NCBI RefSeq assembly: GCF_001625305.1
Contig: NW_017802379.1
Span: forward strand, 10,580,713-10,644,712
Length of the DNA stretch: 64,000 bases
Source of the DNA: Branchiostoma belcheri
Taxonomy: Eukaryota; Chordata; Leptocardii; Amphioxiformes; Branchiostomatidae
Direction: 5' to 3'
The notes under the pieces were generated by a model that made no database searches, was not told where the DNA came from, and was given only the letters and a program-made list of their open reading frames with translations. The position numbers and the translations under genes are program-made. Below, piece by piece: positions 23,511 through 34,570 of the stretch (the stretch's first letter is position 1; every line of letters begins with the position of its first letter).

Positions 23511-23783
23511 ACAGATGTTACTTTTGTGACAACATCAAAGTGATTTTGGTTTGTATGTTGAAAAAATACAAAAGACTAACATTCGAAGTTATTGAAATTC
23601 TTGAGTAAGAACAATCAGTTTTGGAATGTTAAAAGCAAAGCAATGGATATTAAAACGAAAATGTTAAAATTAAATGTTGAAATTGTTAAAATGTAAAATG
23701 GTTAAAATGGTTAAAATTGTTGAAATTGTTAAAAATGTTAAAATTGTTAAAAATTGTAAAAAGGATAATTAAAAATATCCAGT

Positions 23784-23862
23784 GTACCGGGGTTCGAACT
23801 CGTAATGTCTGGACTTGCAGCCCTGCGCGTTACCAACCGAGCTATCTGGACACGTTTCCATT
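23784..23862 (-). tRNA. Degenerate tRNA-like sequence (Cys-GCA-like)
   Basis: On the minus strand it has an A-box TAGCTCGGTTGGTAACGCG, a loop CTGCAAG that would present anticodon GCA, and a B-box GTTCGAACC. GTCCAGA can pair imperfectly with ACTGGAT as an acceptor. The T-stem (ACGAG/CCCGG) and anticodon stem pair poorly, so it is more likely a pseudo-tRNA or SINE head than a working gene. Confidence 0.4.
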
Positions 23863-24684
23863 ACTCTCTGCTTAGTATGTCATATAAAGTGAACAACATG
23901 CATATGGCGGTAACGATCGCTTCAAGTACTAGTAAGGGACTTTCTAGGAGATACACTCTACAATTTTGGTGATTCTTCAGAAATCGATAACAGAATATAT
24001 AATACTAGTCGGTGAAGATTGTGGAAAATTGTTGATACCGTGGCGCGCGCTTGCGCCGACGATACACATTACGTACCGTTGTTTACAGTACTCGCGGGGC
24101 GCAGGTCATTGACCTCCCGCTTGCGTTGTTCCAACAGAGAAGAGCAAAATATCTGCCAGTTTTTGCGTCAGATTTTCAGTGTTTGTTAAAATCATATACA
24201 GGCATCCATGCAGCTATAATTCTTCCAACTAGTTCGTAGTTAGGTGAAATGTTTATAGGAATCACACGAATCGGTATCCAATATCAGAGTATCATGGCCC
24301 ACGGCCGAGACCGCGTGGACCAGCTGCGCTGGTACGTGAAAATGGTAGTAAATAAATTAATTAGCCAACAGCCAATCAACAGCCACATCTGCAAACATGA
24401 CCACACCTGCTTGTATGCCCATACTTGGGCCTTCCCCCGAATTCCTTTCTTATTACGTCACGCGCGTACGCCCCCACAGTACTTTCCTATGGGGACCACT
24501 AAAAAGCAAATAAGACGATTGTAAAAGCTTGTATCAAAAAAATTTAAAAAACGCCTAAGGGTATTTACCCACTCTACCTCTATACGAAATTACAGGTAAT
24601 TTTGCCCAAAAATGAAGGAGTTGAATCAATTTAAAGAAGTGGCAGGAGGAGGAGGAGGAGGAGAAGAAACATCAGAAAAAGCAA

Positions 24685-24723
24685 TATGGGTTCACCACCA
24701 CTTCGTGGTGTGGTGAACCCATA
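24685..24723. repeat. Strong hairpin
   Basis: TATGGGTTCACCACCAC and its near-perfect complement flank a CTTC-type loop. It lies about 0.7 kb downstream of gene A's stop codon, on the transcript side. It could be an RNA 3' structure or the relic of an inverted repeat. Confidence 0.5.
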
Positions 24724-25414
24724 ATAAGCCTCCTCTGTCGTTCATTGTTTTCTGCATTTGAATTTTTAAATTGATTTCACCTTATTGTCAACGGAACTAG
24801 ACAGGAAGCTAGTCGTGGTATCAATGATCTAAAGCTTTAAGGTCCTCCACTGGTTGCTTTTGACGCAGTCAGTAACATCTGGTGTCTGAAGAATAAAAGA
24901 AAACTTGGAAGTCATTTGAGATTGTAAGGCAACACGTTGATTAATTTTTCTTCTTAATCTGGCCTGCTTGTTGTATGTTTGAATTTTCTGTCTATTTCTT
25001 AATATAGGTCATTTTAAGCAGTATGTGTTCTTTATATCACATCCTCTTTCAACTAGGTGCTGCGACCACTGGGTGACCGAAGATTTTATGGATCGCTCAT
25101 GGAATTTTATGAAACGTAAAGAACGATTTTCCTTACGTTCAGTGTGTTTTATTGTTTTTTTTTATATCATACATACTTGTTCACTTTGTATAATTTTCGA
25201 AGATATAAGATAAGGGTCACAAAAATCCAACTTTGGTCGCTGTACGGTAATTCAGCAATCGCTATCTAGTTGAAAAAGACGTCCAATAGTATAAAATCCC
25301 TGTTTGCTGTTTCTTGTACATTACAGTTACTATTATGTTTTGATTGTATTGTAGGATGTATAGCAGTACGTATAAAAACAGGACATATAGTTTAAAGAAT
25401 CATCCTCACCATCA

Positions 25415-26601
25415 TCACTCATCAGGATCGTCCTTGGCTTCCTCAAGCTCCTCTTGCAGCTCCTCCAGTTCCTCCTCCAGTAGACCCAAGGCGGCATCTT
25501 CCTCCACTTCATTCACCTTCTCCTCCATATCAGCTACAGCCTCCTGGAGAGTAGCCGCTTTGTTCTCGAAGGTGTTGCCTGTTAAAAATATATTTAATAA
25601 GCCCACACAGTTGACGTAAGAACAAGGCACCAGAAGTAGTCTAAAAATGTTTTGAAAAATTACATACTATTTGCATGATTTAAAATGTATGAGTTTTAGA
25701 TGAGTTTTAGACGCACCACTAAGAGCACCATCGTTTTCCTCCACCTCCTGGAACTCCCTCATCAATTCCAGGACCGATTTCTCCGCGTGATGCACCACTT
25801 CCTCCAGCTTAGCCGCGGCGTCTTGGAGAGCCTCTTCTTTCTCCAGGAATGGTACCTCTGTGGATGTATGTAAATGTTCAGTAATATTCAATGATCTGAA
25901 GAGGCGCAGAGGCTTAGCCTGGTCCGCGTTTTGTGCCAATCGCCACTAAGGTGAAACTGTTCCAGGTGTCCTGTGTAACAATACTTACCTATGGGTGTGA
26001 GTCATGGGTTATCACAAAGGATTTGGAGAACAAAATCAATTCATTTGCAACCTCGTGCTACCGCAACATGCTGAGTATTAAAAGGCTTCATCGCGTACCC
26101 AACAGTAGCATTTACGAGATGACGAACACCAAACCTCTGATAGAACAGGTGTATAGGAGGCAGCTGAAATTTCTGGGTCACATTCTGCAAGTGCCTGAGG
26201 AAGAACCAGCCAGGCTTTACGCACTTTACGTGCCACCTCATGATAGAAGGAGACGTGGTCGCCAACCCACCACATACCTATAGAACATCCAGAGGTTGCT
26301 GGGCGACAACAACTCGGACCTCTCTCCGAAACGGATTGCTGACATCGCCCAGAACAGGACTAACTGGAGGGAACTCACAGTCGTCTGCTCTACAGCCACC
26401 CAGATGATGATGATGATTCAATGAACTATAAAGATTTATGTTAGACAGATGATACATATTGCGTTCTTATCCAGGAAATTGTCAATACACGAGAGCACCT
26501 TTCTTGCGATGAAGCCTCCTCCTACACCTCCATTCCCTGGATCCTGTCAGGACAACAGATGCAGATGCCCACATGACAGCTATCAGCAAAGCAACTTTCA
26601 T
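25415..26601 (-). CDS. Peptide gene A: secreted precursor, basic segment plus acidic helices
   Basis: Coding exons are 26601-26499, 25857-25717 and 25578-25415; both junctions are phase 1 (135 aa). Residues 1-18 or so (MKVALLIAVMWASASVVL) are a signal peptide. The next segment, SREWRCRRRLHRKK, is strongly basic with one Cys and ends in a dibasic pair exactly at the exon end. Exons 2 and 3 encode two homologous acidic, Leu/Ala-rich helical blocks, LEKEEALQDAAAKLEEVV and then NKAATLQEAVADMEEKV, ending in AKDDPDE. No known domain is recognised. The form signal-basic-acidic is that of several antimicrobial peptide precursors in which the acidic part neutralises the basic part until cleavage. An alternative is a secreted acidic coiled-coil protein. 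A LINE fragment (+) lies in intron 1 of the coding part. Non-coding leader exons lie at 27165-27121 and about 29790-29715. Confidence 0.75.
25933..26425 (+). mobile_element. RTE/CR1-like LINE, 3' fragment
   Basis: The frame encodes the C-terminus of a non-LTR reverse transcriptase: LTYGCESWVIT, then a stretch with NMLSIKRLHRVPN, then RRQLKFLGHIL. A TAG interrupts the frame at about 26281, after which it continues with RIADIAQNRTNWREL. It ends in a (GAT)n tail near 26415. It is 5'-truncated and inactive, inserted opposite to gene A between its first two coding exons. Confidence 0.75.
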
Positions 26602-27120
26602 ACTGTGGAAAAAAAGAGTTTAGGTTTATAAAAGAGGGGTAAATTATTCAAGAATGCAAAGTGTTTTGTTCAACCGATGTTTCAGTGACCGTCTGTCAGA
26701 TTCCTTTAGGGCAGCTATGATTGGTTCACATTGCAAAGCACAGGTGTCGATGCTATAGACGGGTTCCCACGCACACGTAAAATGTTTACAGATCTACACT
26801 GTTACGGGGAACTGTATATACAATGTGATCCCTAACGTACAAGATTGTGATCTCTAAAAAGCAAACGACAGTTACATAGAACAGTACATCTACAATGCGG
26901 TACCAAAAGTACAGGTGTGTAATAAGTACATAGTTGTTATTTAACACAATTTACTTCTGCTTCGTAATTAAGAATTCGGTTTCAAACGTGAGTCTGTATC
27001 CCCCCTCCATGACAGGAGTAGATCTCCTTATCCATACAGCCCTTTCGAACCGTATTCTAGATATACTGTTCCCTGTACCCAGTGAGACTGAAGGCCTGAA
27101 GAGTGTACATATCCGCTTAC

Positions 27121-27165
27121 CTGAAATTGGAAGTTGGCGATGCTGTTTGTAGTCCGTTCTTTAGA
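27121..27165 (-). other. Leader exon 2 of peptide gene A
   Basis: The acceptor is ccatttag and the donor TTTCAG|gtaagc. It is 45 bp, without an ATG. It is homologous to 18363-18291 of the large gene. Diverged donor regions at about 41850 (gene C) and 48455 (gene D, where the donor reads gc) appear to be its counterparts. Confidence 0.55.
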
Positions 27166-27463
27166 CTAAATGGTGAAAAGACACAGATAGATTAAAGAAT
27201 GAAATTAATGTTAAATATAAGTATATTAGGCAAGCCAAATTTCTTGGCTTCTTTATGCGTGCCATGAGTGCTAACGAAAACTCTACGATAACATCCCTTT
27301 ACCCCTTCTTATTTTGTTTAAAAGGTTCCAATGAAAACACGCTTGCAGTTCCAATTATCAATTGCGATTATCAATTAAAATATATCATGCTAATTACAAT
27401 ATTTTTGATACAAGATAGACGTCAAGATAAGATTGAGACAAGATAAAATGTGAAATTTATAGA

Positions 27464-27552
27464 GCTCTAGTTGTGCTTTAGAGGTATGAGTTCTCCAGAA
27501 CTCTAGAGGTATGAGTTCTCCAGAACTCATACCTCTAGAGCACAACTAGAGC
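27464..27552. repeat. 89-bp near-perfect inverted repeat
   Basis: gctctagttgtgctttagag at the left is mirrored by ctctagagcacaactagagc at the right. A doubled agaggtatgagttctccag lies between. It falls in the leader intron of gene A. The matching intron of the large gene (about 18670) has only one arm, so the hairpin arose after the duplication. Confidence 0.7.
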
Positions 27553-28349
27553 ACATAACTCATGTTTGACAAGTTGCCAAAAAACTGTGTGTGTCTGTTT
27601 TTTTGTAAGTTGTGAAAAAATGATTCCAGACATACTTTCCTTGACTGCTAAAATTTTAGTTGTTACGCTGTTATTTGTAGTTATATAGAGACGCATTGTT
27701 GTGAAAGAGTCGAGTCATATACTATTAGGCAAAATTAGAGTGTTTTTTTTTTGGGGGGGGGGATGCATGTGTCTTGCAACAGTAACCTACCTATAGCTAG
27801 ACATAGATACCTATAGATATACTTGGGTGGACTAATCCTGTCACAATACACGGCATCAAAGCATAAAAGCTCACACGACTACTGAAACATTATTATTCTT
27901 ACAGACTGCCCAAAGACACTGTTCTGCCCATAGCTATAGACACTGTTCTGTCCCCGTCTCTGGCCACCTTTGTCTCAAGGGTGTCCCGTCCGGCCTAGAC
28001 TCAGCAACGCGGTGACCTTTGACCCGAGACATGTCAATTTTTGCCGGCACCGGCAGTTGGACATTACCGGAAGAAGAAGAAGAAGACTTTCCACTGCATG
28101 CATTCTTGAACAGGTAAAACAAAAAAAACGACAACTTTGTTCGCCTCCGAAATGTAACAATTTAGTTAGGACGTGACTAGGGGTCGTGTCTGGGAACATA
28201 CTGTATCTACCGTCGATGTCTACTGTATTGACTGATCTTTCGCCCATACAATTATATGGCAACTACGTTCGGCACTTTTCGGTTTGCGCCTACGAAGCCT
28301 TGGACAAGTTTTTCATGAGAAACGTTACTGTGCATAATGCAGCAAAAAG

Positions 28350-28920
28350 TTTTTCTTCAAATCAAAACAAATCAAACTTTATTTATCAACTTGGCAGTCC
28401 TAAGACTGAATTGCGTTGATTTACAATAAAAGATATTACGTTACATAATTGATTCATTAAAATACTAGTATAGTAAAAATAGTAAAATTACATGGGCTAT
28501 ATAATGGACACACAGTGTTAAAATGTACATATATGAATAAGATAACGTGGACAACAAGAAATATGGGCCTTAGCATGAATTTTTTAGGTCTTTGATGGCC
28601 CTCACAACAAGGGAGTTTTTGTGTCTTTCAGTCCGGCTGACTGGGAGTTTGTACTGTGATCTGCGTCTCAGTTCATAACGCGGTTCTTCAGTCGGCTGAA
28701 TGAAAGCGTGGCAGGGGTGGGAGGGATCTTTCAAGATCCTTCTCAGTTCTCGAACGGACGCTTCCCTTCGCCTTGACTCAAGGGTTGGCAGTTGTTTGGG
28801 GGATAATCCACAGATCTTGAGACATGTCTTTTGGACTCTGTCCAAGTCATCTGACAAACCGCGCGGGAGACCGCCCCACACGGGGGAGCCATATTCTAGC
28901 ACCGGGCGGATGAAAGACTT
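28350..28920 (-). mobile_element. CR1-like LINE, 3' fragment
   Basis: The minus frame 28902-28570 encodes a reverse-transcriptase tail: LEYGSPVWGGLP, then LDRVQKTCLKICG. An AT-rich 3' UTR follows to about 28350. It is absent from the paralogous intron near 20030, so it inserted after the block duplication. Confidence 0.7.
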
Positions 28921-28969
28921 GTAGATTTGCAGGAGGACAACTGAAGGTAAGCCAGCACGTCATCATCAC

Positions 28970-29660
28970 CATCATCATTGGTTTATTATTATTCACAATA
29001 AAAACGGCCTTGCAGTAGTAACTGAATTGCACCGTTCCATTACAAACATTTTAAAAGGAAATTCCGACAGATTAAAATATATACAGGTTAAAATAGACAA
29101 TGAACTAGCAGTAAAGTGCAACATCGTTCGAGCTATTGTCGACGTCGACAGGAAGGGTTCGACAAGGATATAATCATAATATTCCATTTACACACTAACA
29201 AGGAGTTTTGCCAGCGAGGGTTTTGCGCTAGTAACGTATCGCTTAGTTCCGCTGGCTTGATGGTAATGTGAAGAGTTCCGTAAGTGTCTACCGTGCTGCT
29301 GGCCTCGGGCCTGTGGTAGCCAGGAGCAGAACCGCGGCGACTGTCTGGCTTTGATGGCGAAGTTGTAGCACAAGTCACGTCTGCGAGTAGCAAGTGATTG
29401 TAGGTTAAGGTGCTGCAAAGCGTCCCGGTAAGATGTGTACCTACGGCCCAGGATGATCCTACGTCGTGCAACCCGCAAGTAATGTATGCGTGGCTGAACC
29501 TTTGACAACGTATACTCGACATATGGTCCCCATGTAAGGTCATTACTGACAACTACTCCAAGGAGCTTAAATGAAGAGACTCTCTCCACAGGTTCGCCCC
29601 TTAACGTAAGTGGAGGGGGTATTACTGGATTTCGACGGCAAGTGGCAGATTGCCAAACTG
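28970..29660 (-). mobile_element. Second CR1-like LINE, 3' fragment
   Basis: The minus frame 29589-29188 has VSSFKLLGVVVSNDLTWG, then a jump to YTSYRDALQHLNLQSLATRR. This suggests an internal deletion within a reverse-transcriptase C-terminus. The 3' UTR extends to about 28970. It abuts the LINE at 28350-28920 in the same orientation, as two insertions or one rearranged insertion. Confidence 0.65.
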
Positions 29661-29714
29661 GCAGATTTCCAGGTTGCTATAGAAATAGAGAGGTCTATAA
29701 TTAACTGTACTCAC

Positions 29715-29790
29715 CAGTCAAGACGAGGAACAGTACGTCACGTTGTGAGCCCAGCAGACTGGATTCTTTACCTGTGATCCCTCGACAGGC
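29715..29790 (-). other. First non-coding exon of peptide gene A
   Basis: The donor CTTGACTG|gtgagt is preceded by the same exon sequence as at 20085-20162 (gtgacgtactgttcctcgtc on the minus strand), with a short duplicated insert (ggccttggaaaacaggtttg). The start is estimated. Confidence 0.5.
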
Positions 29791-29799
29791 CTTGGAAAA

Positions 29800-32700
29800 C
29801 AGGTTTGGCCTTGGAAAAACAATATTGTGTTTCCAGTTGTGTTGTGAAGCCCGGCGAAATCTAAAAAAAACCCTTGCCATTTTAAAAGGGTCAACAGCTG
29901 GTATGTGACGTAAAAATTTCGATATGACATTTAAGTGATAAAAACGCAGTGGAATAGTTTTCTTATATATTATCGTCATTTTTCTGTTGCAAGAAAAAGT
30001 GATGTTAACTGTGTGGTGTGTGTAGTAAACATTGTAGTTATTTGTTCAGGTTATTGATAATCATACTCGTGTGCAATGTATGTTGCTTGATCAAAGATAT
30101 GTTGAAGATTTTAGTGAACTGATGTATTTCAGTTTTACATTATCAAATTGTATTTGTTAGATATCTTTAGCAGAAATCTTCTAAAAAGGGGTAAAGTATT
30201 CAGGGCATAGTGACTGAACCGGTTTTCGTAATCGGAAACAGAACATCGATTTTACTAAGCCAAGCTCCACAGTCAAAGGGGGAGTGTTTCATTAGTCTTT
30301 GGCAATCTGCCAGAGTCACACTGGGTCACTAAGCTGAGCCCATCTCTGCACCCTTTGTGTCTGTTGCACATCTGATTAGGCATTCTTCATTATCATAAGG
30401 TCTTTGGCCGCCAATGCTTCACACCTGAGCGAACATCAATAGAATCTGATGCAAATGTTTGCTTTGTCACGGGTAACATAAGGCTAGTATTAACATCGTC
30501 AAGAATGGCCAAGAATTGTTACCAAATGTGAGGCTTTGGAAGCTTATGTCAGAATATCTTTTATAATGATTAGGCTATGCTATTATATTTCTATGACACT
30601 ACGTAATGTCACGCTCTGCTATATTATGTTGCTATGATATATCATATTGAGTTGAAGCATAAAGTGTCTTAAGCATTAAAGTTTATCTTAATTTAACTAT
30701 ATATATCCACTTTATTATTTCACATTTTACTTTAGACTGGCGCGCTCAAAACATTGGTTTAAGCCACTTTAGCTATGGTCTATGCCTCTCTTCCTTTAAT
30801 ATTTACCTCTATTTGAGATCTGTTATAATAAGTCTGTTAATAAGTAAATAAAACAATAGACGACAATCATATGGTAGAGAAGGAACAATGGTGTCACACC
30901 TCTATCTTAGCAAATTTATAAGATAACATCATCATTGACAACACAACTCATATTTCTTGACATCTCCTGTCTCTGTTGATTCATTCTTCACTATTCACAG
31001 TGCCTTTTAATAAATTTATGTGATCAGGGGCAACTACAATTGTTCTGTGCTGTTTTACGCTCAAATAACCCCACACTTCCCTAGGTCTGGTTAACATTCA
31101 AATCATATCCTTCTATACAGCGTTTTCATATTTTTCTAATTATATTGTTTGATATATGTATTAACTAAATTGATGATTTGTCATATTTTTATCTTCATGT
31201 AGCCAATCCTACTTACTAGTATCTAGTTTGGCTCACCGTATTGTTTCATTACTTATGCTAAACTTAATTATTTTGTTAAATTGATTCATTTTTTCATTAT
31301 ACTTGTTTATTATCTTTTTTTACTTCTTTGTTATTTATATTTCATTCAACAAACTGTAGACATTGTATAATCATGAAGGAGAGGGCATTGCGGCTTTTCG
31401 TCCTGCCCTTGCACATTTATTTCTTTTGTATTATTTTGTATAATTTTACATTATGTATGTGCTAAATAAAATAAATAAATAAATAAAATTAGCTTGTGAA
31501 GTCAACTGAAGTCAAGTATCTTTAAAGCACCGATCACATACATCGTATGATGCACCTACAATGGTGTTTCCGTAACGTTTTAGATTTGAGAAGGAACTAG
31601 TACAATAGCATAAATATAAGCTCAAACTTAATTTTCTTGAGGCAAAAACTATAATTCTTACTTAGACTGTATATAGACTTTAACATAGACCTAACTATTT
31701 AAATACAACTTGAGCTGACCATTCATAAATCATTTCAAAACAAATTTTAAAAACATTTAAAAACAACTAAATACTTTGAAAAAATGTAAATGAACCTGCA
31801 CGATTTATGGTATTTAGATGAGTGTTAAAAAACAAGTTTTCTACAAGAATAACACCCCTTTTATTATCTTATAGGAGGTTTAATTCAATCTGATTATACA
31901 TACAAACCAGATCCAGATAACAAACGCAACTATACAGACTGAACCACAGTACGATGTCATTGTCAACAGACGGTTGCCAACCGAAATGCTGTAAATCATT
32001 ATGGCTGTTGGTGAAGAATTTGGGGAGGGGGGCATGACTTTGGCCGGTTTTTTCTAACATTTTCGTACCAAGTGTTTGTACCTTCTTTGTTTGAAGAGAA
32101 AAAAATATCTAATTTAATAAGTCAGCATGCAATTGTGTAAGCAAATATGAAAAAAAAACTTGACCAGATCAATGTCGCGACGCATGCAGGCTGAAAGACC
32201 TCAGAGACTTTGTCCCCTCACAAGAAGTGAGATCGTCCAATATAAACAAACATGCCGCCCAAGGTCATTCAGTTCGCTGAGGATCGCTACTAAGTTATGC
32301 AAATGAGCATGTGTACCGGTTGTACGAGTTTTCACAGTCTCTGCCCTTTAACCCTGGAATAATCATAATCATACTAATAAGTTATTGTTCTTTTCATTCC
32401 TTTGGCCTTGAAATGATTTCTGAATAGTCAAATGGTGTTGAAGTAGTCATAGAGCTGCCAAGTTTATTATATTTCTGGGCGATAGATTACAGGATGCAAG
32501 TGACGTTCCAGATGATCTAGAACTCTTTATTGTACAAAATGCACCTGGACAAACAGAATACGTATCTTTGTATATATGTCAGTGTGTGTGTATATATGTG
32601 TATGTATGTGTGTGTGTGTGTGTGGGGGGGTGCCAATGTAAGTCGCCCCAACAACACAACAAATGGACTACCAGCTTTGTGGAGTTAAACTATACTACTG

Positions 32701-33455
32701 CTAATAGTAAAGACTGCATTTGAAACCATGGAATAACCCATGGCAAGTGCTGTTATTTAAAACTAATAGTCCATTCCGACTACTCATGGTATATTTATGG
32801 TGTGTTTGGTCAAATCTGATAGTCATGTCTCTTCATGACATGTCTTGGATTCTCCGAAATGTTAAAAATTCATGTGATACAATCAAGAGGATAAGAATGC
32901 TCCAATATTTACGAGGTGTTGTCCATCAAGGTTCTTATGGCCTGACCAGTGAAAGTCATCACAATAAAAAATCCGCAATGTCAAAAACTCTTATATAGGT
33001 CCTGCGTCCACGGATTTGCTGATTTTAACGCAGGCAGTGCCACTGGGTCTCTGAGCAATAAAAGTAAAGTAAGCATTTCGATTTAAGAAGGCAACTGTGT
33101 TGATTCATGTTACTCCAAGTCGTCTTTGTATCATGTTCAAATTTAGTGATCTTTCTTTATGAACATTATATTTTTTCTGTAAGCATTCTTTGTGTTATCC
33201 CCTCTTTGCACTAGATCCTGGGACCGCTGAGTGACCGAAGATTTAACTGATTGATCAACGATTTTTATGTATAAAGAACGATTTTATTACGCTTTTTTGA
33301 GTCTTCGTTTATAAAAAAAGATCCAAGAAGTAATTACTAAAGGGCTACAAAATCCAACTTCGGTCGCTCTCTATATATAGCATTTGTTTTTCTCCGTTGT
33401 ATCGTGACATATAATAAATTCAGGTCATGTCGTTTGATAATTATCCTCACTATCA
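29800..33455. other. Intergenic region between peptide genes A and B
   Basis: 29800-30510 is duplicated from the flank of the large gene (20170-21180, minus the SINE). About 31300-31490 looks like a LINE 3' end with an (AAAT)n tail. 32246-32365 is the recurrent upstream block of gene A. 32580-32630 is a TG microsatellite. 32880-32980 is a diverged copy of the duplication landmark seen at 22361 and 46220. I found no gene. Confidence 0.5.
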
Positions 33456-34570
33456 TCACTCATCAGGGTCGTCCTTGACTTCCTCTAGTTCCTCTTCCAG
33501 TTCCTCCAGATCCTCCTCCAGTAGACCCAAGGCGGCATCGTCCTCCACTTCATTCACCTTCTCCTCCATATCAGCTGCAGCCTCCTGGATAGTAGCCAGA
33601 TTCTTCTTCAAGGTGTCACCTGTGACAGATAGATTAAATAAACCCACAAAGTTGACGTAAGAACAGGGCACTATAAGAAGTCAAAAATCATTTTAAAGAT
33701 CTAAATTAACTACAATTGTAAATGTACAATCATACGCACCAATAAAGGCGCCATTATTTCCCTCCACTTCCTGGAACTCCCTCATCAGCTCCAGGACCAA
33801 TTCACTCTCAGCGTCATGCACCACTTCCTCCAGCTTATAATTAGCCGCAGCATCTTGGAGAGCCTCTTCTTTTTCCTGGACCGTGTCTTCTGTTGATAGA
33901 CGTACAGCTTAAAAGCTATGTACTAAATAATATAATATGACTACTTCATGTCTCTGCTCTTCATCTTACGATGTGTAAAACGATACTGTTTTCAAGTAAG
34001 TCATCCATTGCACAAAGTTCAGTTAAATGCATGAAGCTCTGCCCGTGGTAGGATACATGAACACTAAGGAGTCTGTGCCGTGCCGTGTCAAAATGTACAC
34101 GATTCTTGACTTGGGACCCTATCGTCTTGCCACACGATTAGTCCTATTGGATTCCAATGTTGTTTTTTTTTTGTGTGTGTGTCTATGTATCAGCTAAGAA
34201 CTTGTACTTCATGCCTCTCCACAATTTTACATATAATCACTGGGTCAGTCTACTGAGGAAGACCAGAGTGCCTGGTCGAAAGCTCTAGGTGAGAGAATTT
34301 TTTGTGTTGGACCAAAAGTTTTAACTTTAAACATAATTATTCATATAATTGTGGAATGGTTTAGTGTACCCTCCTCCCCACTAAGTGTTTCAGGTGCTGT
34401 TCAGGTACGTTTTTGCTGTGGAAGGAGCAAAGAAAGGAAATAAATGTTACTGTTTTACCTCTCTTGAAGAGGCGATGGCATTTGCTCCACCTCTTTTTCC
34501 TACAAGGGCCCGGCAAAAAACCCAGTACGACTGATGCCAACATAATGACTATCAGCAAAGTAAATTTCAT
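33456..34570 (-). CDS. Peptide gene B: secreted precursor with two-cysteine basic segment
   Basis: Coding exons are 34570-34459, 33889-33740 and 33619-33456, phase 1 throughout (141 aa). The signal peptide is about MKFTLLIVIMLASVVLG. The basic segment, FLPGPCRKKRWSKCHRLFKR, has eight Lys/Arg, no acidic residue and two Cys seven apart that could form a disulphide. It ends KR directly before the acidic exon (E-DTVQEKEEALQDAAA). The acidic exons match those of A, C and D closely, and the end reads VKDDPDE. This is the most peptide-antibiotic-like member. A first non-coding exon with donor CTTTTTCAAG|gtaagg lies at 35239 to about 35330. Function is inferred only from layout and charge. Confidence 0.75.

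Noticed and set aside
23034..23608. ORFs spanning the N run
   Set aside because: They consist almost wholly of unknown bases.
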